NCBI RefSeq assembly: GCF_000003605.2
Contig: NW_003130357.1
Location: 610,302 to 622,665, forward strand
Direction: 5' to 3'
Source of the DNA: Saccoglossus kowalevskii
Taxonomy: Eukaryota > Hemichordata > Enteropneusta > Harrimaniidae
Length of the DNA stretch: 12,364 bases
The first letter of the stretch is position 1. Every line of letters starts with the position of its first letter. A program made the position numbers and the translations under genes. The notes below the pieces were generated by a model, which saw only the letters and a list, made by a program, of their open reading frames with translations, searched no databases and was not told where the DNA came from. Positions 1 to 6,798 of the stretch are shown here, piece after piece.

Positions 1-327
1 CAAAATGACCAGAGGATATCAATGAACGAAATGAACTATCAAAACAATCTCCCTTGCAACATTGCAATATTCCTAGAAACAATGATAGTGGTGTTTGTTA
101 TGCCGACAATCGTTGGAAATTGACAACACTCATTTGTTAATCAAAAGTCCCACTACAGTGGTGCAAAAATTAAATGAAGTTGTATGCGCATGATCAAATA
201 ATAATTCATTGTGCTAAAATGTAAAACGCTAATATGATTCAATAATTCACCATTTTCATATTCCACATATTTCTCTTGCTCAAAATCATTTTAAATCAAA
301 ATCCATAAATCCCATTTGAAAATGATT

Positions 328-335
328 GTGTCCAG
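328..335. repeat. hAT target-site duplication, left copy
   Basis: GTGTCCAG lies immediately outside the left terminal repeat and is repeated exactly at 1591-1598. Eight bases is the duplication length typical of hAT transposition. Confidence 0.93.
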
Positions 336-468
336 CAGTGTTCGAAATTAACTGAAAATCATAACAGGCCCGAAGGACCTATGTCAAATTAAAACTGTAG
401 GTCTTTCTAGCTAACTGTAGGCCCTGATATTTAACAAATAAAGACTACAAGCTTGCAATTTCAAAACC

Positions 469-474
469 TTTATT
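469..474 (-). terminator. Poly(A) signal of the hAT transposase remnant
   Basis: AATAAA on the minus strand, seven bases past the remnant's final stop codon at 483-481. It is read on the PTDSS2 sense strand, so it could in principle act as an intronic polyadenylation site; whether it is used is unknown. Confidence 0.45.
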
Positions 475-480
475 TACTAA

Positions 481-1246
481 TCAATCAGATATATTATCTG
501 CAGCCTCAAAGAGGTCATCATCACTTCTTTCATCGTCACTAACTCATCAAAATCTTCAGAAAAAAACAAGATGTGCTGAACGGATATAAATGATTTCGTT
601 TTCAATAACTGAAACATCACTTATCAGTGTGAAAAACTAATTATTCAGTTTCGCAGCAATATTATTTTGTTCAACTTGACTGACACAAATTTCATGCATC
701 ATTGCGGTAAGTTTCACCAAGTGTGAGCCCTTTTTTCTCATCAAGATTCGCCATCCACACAAAATCAGAAAATGGTTTATTATTCTTGGCTATTGCATGT
801 GCATCGGAACAGAGGGTCGAGCTTATCAAACACTGCAGCATTCATCCATCAGCAGTTTCAGCTACACTCTTTCAAGAAAGATTCGTCATGTGAATTACAG
901 CTTGATTATGACCATCGGATCTCTGGTGATCAACAAGAGTAGAGTGTTTGAAATAATTAGTCCCCACCACAAATGGCCCTTTTGAATAATTCTGAAAACC
1001 AGAACACAGCTTGTCAGGCAGCTTACTAACCGACAGCTGACCGTAGGATCCTCGACAAGGCCGGCAATACATCACATTGTTGTTGTTATCAAAAGGTAAC
1101 CAGTCTTTGAACTCCGCCTGCCAGCTAACTTGGAATGTGCGTGGTTTACGCCTAGACCGTTCGTATTCTTGCTGTTTGTCACGCCTTTCTTGTGTAGTTT
1201 TCACACGTTTAGCAGCAGGCTCCTGGCAGTTTAAATATCGCCACAT
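481..1246 (-). pseudogene. hAT transposase remnant, TTF-type zinc finger/DUF4371
   Basis: Seen: an intact 124-codon stretch (1246-872) starts MWRYLNCQEP. After a basic region it has a WQAEFKDWLPF block, then Cys61-x2-Cys64 and His107-x5-His113, an arrangement like the TTF/BED-type finger of hAT transposases and their ZNF862/C17orf113-like relatives. In-frame TGA codons follow at 874-872, 844-842 and 694-692, between which the frame still reads FSDFVWMANLDEKKGLTLG and ETYRNDA, typical of the DUF4371 region. A +1 shift then gives LISDVSVIENEIIYIRSAH, broken by TAG at 639-637. The reading then jumps to an acidic tail (DDERSDDDLFEAADNISD) with a final stop at 483-481, after a probable 1-nt deletion near 540. 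The central RNase-H-like catalytic part is absent. Inference: internal deletion followed by decay. Confidence 0.8.
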
Positions 1247-1590
1247 ACTTCGATGTAGACGTAACTCTGCAACTATTGATACCAGCGTGTTCGATGCAAA
1301 TCAAAGATGGTGGAACATAAAATGTAAGCGCGAATTCTATTGGTTTGAATCGGAGGCTTGATGCCATTTGTTGATCAAACGTGCAAGAAAACGCAATTTT
1401 GAAACAATTCTGGAGTTACTAGCGATATTTATTATATATTTGGTTTTACAATCATATTAAATAATGAAACATTTTTTTTTAAATATAAATTTATGGTCGG
1501 CCACAAGGACTGATGGTTTTTCACAGCTCTCGGCCCTTCACACCCACTGTCGGTGTGAGGCCGACGGATCGACGTTAATTTTGAACACTG

Positions 1591-1598
1591 GTGTCCAG
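1591..1598. repeat. hAT target-site duplication, right copy
   Basis: GTGTCCAG immediately after the right terminal repeat, identical to 328-335. Confidence 0.93.
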
Positions 1599-1821
1599 GG
1601 GTGTTGGCTTGTTGGGATTAAAAGTGTTGTAAATTCAAAACACCACTGACAATGTTCCTAGGAATATTGCAAGTAAGAATAAGCAGCCGGAGCCAAAGAT
1701 AGCAAATTTCATAATAGAATTGTAGTAAATTATGCAGCTGTTAAATGCTGTCAAATCTCAATCTAGAGACATGACAAACGTATTACTCCTTTTAACAGTA
1801 TTATTATTAAACTGGACTTAC

Positions 1822-4422
1822 CTTTTAGTATTATAAGCGAGATCATCACTAACTTCTTCAATGAGTGCGACATAAACAAACACAGCAAGCATACAGAACA
1901 GTACAGTCAAGGTGTGTGCACGCCTGCAAACCAAGTATGAAGACATCTGTGATTATTGATGGATAGAACACATGTAATGAAAATGATGGATGTTAAAACT
2001 CTGAAATACAGCAGGCTACTCTCCACGACTTATTGATTTGAAATAGGGCAATATATTCTGGGGTCTTCAAAATTATGATTCAAAACAGTCACTGGAGAGA
2101 AGTCACCATTAATGTGTCTACAGTACATTACTAGTACTTTGGTTAGACTCGCCTCAAAACCTGTCATAAACAATTTTTCTTTAATAATCTGATGTGTATG
2201 CCAACAATAAAAGTGTTGAGCCAAGAATTCAATGCAGAGAATCCTCAGTGGTCTCAACAACACAAATATGTATAGAGTTTGAGGCATTGGCCTGCAAGCT
2301 AACATTTGTTTGGTACTAAAATAAAAGTAGTTCACATCATTTATACAAACTGTTTTATATTTACAAACAACGTTGGGGCATCACAATACAACACTGTTTT
2401 ATAAACCATCACAAAAAAAGTCATGATTAAAAATAAGAGATGTTTTGCATTAAAATGGTTTTACAGTAATGATATATTTAACTTAATTACGATATTATTA
2501 TTATTACATTGTCATGTGTAACATTAAATTTGAATTGTCTTCATAGTACAACATTGGTCGCAAATGTATCAAAACAAACTGTATTGTAGCAAAACAACTT
2601 CAACAACATTGGAAGCAATTGCTGTACATTTATCAACAATATTGATAATAACTTGCTGTAGTGTAGTGTAACAATATTTAGTTAAACATAATCGTTCAAA
2701 GAATGACTGAAACGATAGTAAATTATCAAATCACAAAACATTATTGGCATTGTATTACTGTGTATGTGACGAAACTCAATGGTGCGGCTATCTAGGTAGA
2801 ATACATACAAACTGTATGTCATAGGCTCAAACATTACACCTGAAAGTGATTTAATTTTATTTTAGGTCAAGCTGAAAATTTCTTCAGAATCAATGTCTGG
2901 TCAGTATTAAAGTTAAAAGACTACACATTTTGTAATCTATATAATTTTTTATAGCTTAGCTAATTAATAGAATTTGGATGTAATATGCAAACAAGCATAC
3001 TTTTGTTTTATTCTGATAAACTTTCAACCTTTAAAAATTACATTTTCAAGATTAAAACGAGAAGCAACTATTCTGCTGTTCAGGACCCCCCCCCCCCCCC
3101 ACTCACACACACACAGAAATAGCAATAGATTTAATTGTTGCCAACCAGCCCCCCCCCCCCCCCAGGAAAAAAACATGCAATGCTTCAAAATGCATTTGTG
3201 TTCAATGGTTAAATCCCTGAAAATCAAGAAAAATGCATGTACATTTAGAGAACTATTTTACTTGATATGAATATAATACTAGTACTTTATTATATGTGAA
3301 TGCACCCACTTTCACACACATGGTCAGGTCAGAGACACTAGGCACATTGAAACAGTATTCAAAGTGCAGAGGTCATCAGGCAGCATCATTGTCGCAATTT
3401 GGCAGAAATATTGTATTTAAAATTATTCTACACACGTTGGGGCATGATCAAGGCATGCCATTAGGGAATGATCACTGCGCTCACTTATCACTTGCACAAA
3501 TCAATACTCAAGATAACAATCATCCTAACTCACACCATTTTGTAGAAATTTTAATAGCGTAGACCACCTATAATTGACTGCGATCGGAAGAGCCTTTCCT
3601 AGCTTTCCAACAATTTGCAAAAAAAAACATGGCTTGTATGTTACCACCGTCCTTTAAATTAAATAATGTTTGATAGGGTTAAGAGCTTTTTTATTGCCAC
3701 GATTATAGACATTTATTTACACATGTATGCAAATATGTCTAGAAACTGACCAAGTCAGTCAGTGTCATGTTTAATATAAAAGATTAACTGTATGATGATA
3801 AAAAACAGTACCAGAATCATAGAAGGCCTGAGACAACACATGTATTTTAATGGATATTATAATTCACAAAATGCATATTAAAATATATTTAATGTTTAGC
3901 CTGTCCATTCTATAATTTTAGAATATGTAATTTAGTGAATGTCTAAAGAGCGATATTTGTGTCTTATTTTAGCTTAAAGGAGAGAAACAGTCCATGGTGA
4001 CATTATTATACAAAGGGCAAATTAAGGCCGTATATCATTAACCCGGTTATAAAATCAGCGAGTCGAATCGTCCCGATGACTCGAGTCCCAAAATAGCACG
4101 ATAATTTAGTGTAAATAATTGATGTTCTCACTAAACAAGGGAGATCACAGCAACACATCAAATAGCGGAACACTCACCAGAAGTAACTCGTTGTTCCATC
4201 GTCGTAAACATGCGACTGTTTCTCAGCAAACGGTGTTGATTTCGCTGTGACCGTGTGACCAACGCACCCGCATTGGGAACATACAAACGCGACGTCTCGG
4301 TAAAACTTTTGCGGCAACTCAGATTCTCTGGCGCTGTTTTGGACATTGTTCGTACTGTCTTCCATATCTGTTGGGGCAACTCTTTCGCCGTTCTTTTTGA
4401 TTTCCTGGGCTAAAGATGACAT
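1822..4422 (-). CDS. PTDSS2: Phosphatidylserine synthase 2, 5' part (exons 1-2)
   Basis: Family role: an ER/mitochondria-associated membrane enzyme that exchanges the ethanolamine of phosphatidylethanolamine for serine. Seen: exon 1 is 4422-4178 (81 codons plus 2 nt) and ends at donor CTG|GTGAGT. Exon 2 is 1923-1822 (102 nt), between acceptor TTTGCAG and donor AAAAG|GTAAGT. Joining them completes Trp82 and gives [20 protein letters not shown], then a hydrophobic segment (about residues 86-102) and an IEEVSDDLAYNTKR stretch. This closely matches the start of the conserved part of animal PTDSS2 ([27 protein letters not shown]). The start is the first ATG after an in-frame TGA at 4434-4432. About 115 codons are present; the remaining exons, with the other membrane segments and catalytic region, lie beyond position 1, because no exon 3 is found in 1-1821. 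Odd: residues 40-56 are Cys-rich (CSQCGC...H), which I do not recognise from other PTDSS2 proteins. The gene is divergent to UBE2M. Confidence 0.93.
1924..4177 (-). other. PTDSS2 intron 1
   Basis: A 2,254-bp intron between exon 1 (donor GTGAGT at 4177-4172) and exon 2 (acceptor TTTGCAG ending at 1924). It is AT-rich. Its translated stretches, including a 101-codon minus-strand frame at 2030-2335 and an 88-codon plus frame at 3296-3562, show no recognisable domains. It contains paired poly-C tracts and a 10-bp palindrome GACTCGAGTC at 4078-4087. Short repeated words such as ACGTTGGGGCAT near 2370 and 3434 may be traces of old repeats, but are too short to name. Confidence 0.85.
3086..3163. repeat. 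Twin poly-C tracts with (CA)6
   Basis: Fifteen C at 3086-3100 and fifteen C at 3149-3163, separated by 48 bases that include (CA)6 at 3104-3115. The G-rich strand is the transcribed sense of PTDSS2, so its pre-mRNA would carry two G15 runs. Confidence 0.95.
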
Positions 4423-4715
4423 GACTGGGATTCAAATAAGTGATCAATTCGGACTCATGCAACCCATCCCATGCAACATTCAGGCACGTAAATCAGCCCA
4501 CTGACACTGACATATCGTAACACTTATATCGCGTATATTCACAGAACGACAGATACAACAATTCATTTTCGAAATCCCCACTGATTTTAACGTACAATAT
4601 ACATAATAGTGGTGATGATTGAATTAGAGAAATGTTCTTCCTAATTTTTGTAACACATTATTTTACAAGTAAAATTGTGATTATCGAATCGTCGAACAAC
4701 AAATGCTGTAACAAC

Positions 4716-4729
4716 ACGCCCTCTAACGG
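4716..4729 (-). promoter_or_regulatory. CTCF-like core motif
   Basis: The minus strand reads CCGTTAGAGGGCGT, agreeing with about 11 of 14 positions of the commonly cited CTCF core (CCASYAGRKGGCRS). It lies about 300 bp upstream of the PTDSS2 start. A 14-base partial match can arise by chance, so this is a candidate only. Confidence 0.2.
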
Positions 4730-5271
4730 TAGCTCTAAGTCGTCTAAACAAGTCTGACGAAAATTAGGAAAAGTTGGCTGTTCCAACCATAGTCAATGTG
4801 TTTTCTGTAAACAACGTCGGGAAAGAAACCTTTTTAAAATGAAAATAATATAGACACAGTATTTATTATCAATAATATTGTTAATTCAACTATTCCACAG
4901 GGAAACTCGGCAGTTTCAAGTAAAAACACGCCAATTAACTTTTTTTTTAAATATTACTGCTAAGCAATCAGAATTAATCGTCCAGGTAAAGTAACTATTT
5001 TTTTTATTGAACCCATTAGCAATTTGAAAGCTATTAACAACAACTAGGCAGAATAAGACCAATTACACCAGCAGACAAAATGCTCTGTAAAACATGTACA
5101 TGTATTAGTAATTCAGCAGTCGAAGATAAATTACATCACGTAATTCAAAATATAATTCCGAGAAAGTTATATTATTTGATAGTGCTAAGAAACAAAATAC
5201 AAACTTTGAACATCCCTGTTACATTAATAAAATTGTAATCATTTATTTACAAATTAGACAATACTTAGCCT

Positions 5272-5350
5272 TTAATTAATTTTATAGGTAAAACATTTTT
5301 GCTACATTGCATTTTTCATCGTGTGTTGTTATGCAATGAAAATTAATTAA
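5272..5350. repeat. Nested perfect inverted repeat (79 nt)
   Basis: Outer arms TTAATTAATTTT (5272-5283) and AAAATTAATTAA (5339-5350) are perfectly complementary over 12 bp. Inner arms CATTGCAT (5305-5312) and ATGCAATG (5331-5338) are complementary over 8 bp. The right arms are adjacent, so both stems could stack to about 20 bp with a 21-nt bulge on the left and an 18-nt loop. The role is unknown; a decayed MITE, a cruciform or an RNA hairpin are all possible. Confidence 0.7.
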
Positions 5351-5492
5351 TTGATTAATACAATTTCATAAATGTGTTTTGGGAATCTCGAATACTTTGC
5401 ACCTTTCGAATAGATTGCGTACACAATCGCAAGGACACAATTTTTCGGGATAGTTTGTCTTCACTCCGATTACGAACTTATCAAATGAGAAT

Positions 5493-5542
5493 CTATAAAT
5501 TTTTATCGAATTTATAGGGGTGAACAATTTTTTAATTGTTCA
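5493..5542. repeat. Two adjacent hairpins
   Basis: CTATAAAT (5493-5500) pairs with ATTTATAG (5510-5517) across a 9-nt loop. Three bases later TGAACAATT (5521-5529) pairs with AATTGTTCA (5534-5542) across TTTT. Both stems are perfect. The function is not known. Confidence 0.7.
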
Positions 5543-5776
5543 TTTCCAAATTATATACTCGTGTATTTGAACTCAAGTCGTCATTTGTTGTCTTACAGTT
5601 AAAAATGTCCAGTGAAATTCATCTGTGTGACTTAATGTTTTAAAAAAGCAGTGGTTTCAACAGACAAGATATTCATAAAAGCACAGTAGAAAATTTGCAT
5701 TTCACAATTTGTTATTTATGCGTCAATACTATTATTTTGAATCGTCTTCGCAAAATTGATTACAATAATGACATTA

Positions 5777-5784
5777 TATAAATA
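5777..5784 (+). promoter_or_regulatory. TATA-like element
   Basis: TATAAATA, a good TATA-box match, lies 12 bases before a GC-richer patch. A start site about 30 bases downstream would precede an ATG at 5817 that opens only a 23-codon frame ending at 5888. In AT-rich DNA such matches are common; no transcript is shown. Confidence 0.2.
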
Positions 5785-6758
5785 CTCAAATACCAGCGCG
5801 CCCCCATACCGAGAAAATGAAGTCAGGCCTTCGTTTCCATGTGCGTTGTTGCCCGGGTTGTTGCGTTATCTTTTTTTCACTAGGGTAAAACCAACCTGTC
5901 TCGCGACGGTCTAAACCCATTTCACGTTCCACGTTTTAACAATATACTGGCATTGTGTATTGTATTCGCCCACAACAATAAAATATTGCCGCCATAAAAT
6001 TAAAAAGGTATTTTTTTTTTCGATTTTTCCGTTTTTTGTTGTATCTATTTTGCATTTTCGAATAACCCATGGTTTGGGGTGGATTGGTGAAGGTTTTTTT
6101 CCCATTTTCCCTTTTTTTGTTAAAAATGTCTTCCTTTCATTGTTTGTCGTAATTGCATGTAATAAAAACCGCGAGCGAGATATTACTCCCGGGATGTATG
6201 CCATCTTATTATCATTATCATTTTCGGGTAAAGCTGATAGAAAGAAGTTTTTTCTTCTGCATTTTTTTTTCTCTTTTATAAAACATTCACGAAGCGGCAT
6301 CGATTCCTCTTATTCATTTAAATGTACACAATGTCAAATACATGAGTAATCAACGAATGTTACATCATTATTGTAAGATTGTGCTCGGGACATAGCTACG
6401 GAGACTTACCGGCAACGTGTATGGCTGCCTTTACATGTTTTATTCATTGTATTTTCAGTCTGGAAATATAGCACATTCTGTATTTTATATACTAAACCAA
6501 AAATAAAAATTAACTAACTTAGTAATTTCACAAAATGTTTCAAACTGCATTATATACTCTTAATTTAGAAAGTGTCAGTCTTTGTAGCTATATTTTTATT
6601 TACCAAGTTAAGGGATTAGTTGTGTATGTCTGTTCGTCATTTCTATTTCCTGTATTTTATATCGACTTTTGTCATCGTTTAGTGGTTTTAGGAGTGACAG
6701 CGAGAAAACTTGATTTACACTCGAACTTGTCAACTTTACAGACTTTTTATCTGAGCAT

Positions 6759-6777
6759 CACACCCAAGTGAGGTGTG
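6759..6777 (+). promoter_or_regulatory. UBE2M: Hairpin in UBE2M 5' leader
   Basis: CACACC (6759-6764) pairs with GGTGTG (6772-6777) around a 7-nt loop, ending 21 bases before the UBE2M start codon. If transcribed it would form a small 5' UTR stem-loop close to the initiation site. The effect on translation is speculative. Confidence 0.4.
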
Positions 6778-6798
6778 GGCAGTACAATTTACACCAAG

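Larger units (their letters stand above)
336..1590 (-). mobile_element. hAT DNA transposon, defective copy, 1,255 bp
   Basis: Seen: the left end CAGTGTTCGAAATTAAC (336-352) and the right end GTTAATTTTGAACACTG (1574-1590) are inverted repeats of 17 bp with one mismatch. They are bounded by an identical 8-bp duplication, GTGTCCAG, on each side. Known: an 8-bp duplication and CA..TG termini are hallmarks of hAT elements. The interior carries a minus-strand transposase-like gene remnant, with its own AATAAA signal near the left end. At 1255 bp it is shorter than an autonomous hAT, and its reading frame has several stops and a large internal gap. It is therefore a non-autonomous relic that would have needed a transposase supplied in trans. 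It lies in PTDSS2 intron 2, in the same orientation as the gene, so its poly(A) signal is on the PTDSS2 transcript strand. Confidence 0.93.
64..1670. mobile_element. Inverted-repeat element (MITE-like) interrupted by hAT
   Basis: Positions 64-96 (starting GCAATATTCCTAG) and the reverse complement of 1638-1670 match at 29 of 33 bases. After a roughly 15-base length difference the match resumes with AATTGACAACACT versus AATTTACAACACT. Taking out the hAT insertion and one target-site copy leaves an element of about 344 bp, a normal size for a non-autonomous MITE. No clear target duplication of the outer element is visible, so its family and exact ends are uncertain. The arms could also be a plain inverted repeat. 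Confidence 0.55.
1..1821 (-). other. PTDSS2 intron 2 (partial)
   Basis: The intron starts on the minus strand with GTAAGT at 1821-1816 and runs past the left edge. I looked on the minus strand for the next exon, which should begin with a base completing the split Arg codon and encode a GIVASI-like stretch, and found none. Most of the intron is mobile DNA: an inverted-repeat element (64-1670) with a hAT transposon inside it. The flanks 1-63 and 1671-1815 show nothing further. Confidence 0.85.
4423..6798. other. Divergent intergenic spacer PTDSS2/UBE2M
   Basis: 2,376 bp between the two start codons. It must include both 5' UTRs and core promoters, whose transcription start sites I cannot place. 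It is mostly very AT-rich, with a short GC-richer patch around 5797-5870 and a T-rich stretch 6005-6280. No frame translates into a recognisable protein. The largest frames (129 codons on each strand, 5911-6349) overlap in antisense over A/T runs and look like chance. Individual inverted repeats and motifs are listed separately. Confidence 0.8.

Noticed and set aside
365-426. CAGGCC...GGCCCTG as a small hAT end pair
   Set aside because: The arms differ in length and pair poorly; the true element ends with target duplication are at 336 and 1590.
797-1361. Plus-strand frames of 62 and 94 codons
   Set aside because: They lie antisense to the hAT transposase remnant and show no domain.
2030-2335. 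101-codon minus-strand frame in PTDSS2 intron 1
   Set aside because: No recognisable domain, no splice context linking it to exons 1 and 2, which join each other directly in frame.
2974-3270. Frames over the poly-C region on both strands
   Set aside because: Pro- and Gly-rich runs come only from the poly-C tracts and flanking simple sequence.
3296-3562. 88-codon plus-strand frame
   Set aside because: No known motif; intronic on the opposite strand; unremarkable for chance length.
4057-4087. tRNA-like B-box resemblance near GACTCGAGTC
   Set aside because: No A box at the right distance and no cloverleaf can be drawn; the palindrome explains the resemblance.
4158-4379. A 73-codon minus-strand frame over PTDSS2 exon 1
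   Set aside because: It is in a different frame from the one whose end ([11 protein letters not shown]) joins exon 2 and matches PTDSS2, so it is a shadow.
5911-6349. Two overlapping 129-codon frames, one on each strand
   Set aside because: Lys-rich on one strand and Phe-rich on the other, produced by long A/T runs; no domain seen and no support for splicing.
6535-6771. 78-codon plus-strand frame ending just before UBE2M
   Set aside because: Ordinary AT-rich hydrophobic frame with no homology I recognise; it probably overlaps the UBE2M promoter or leader.
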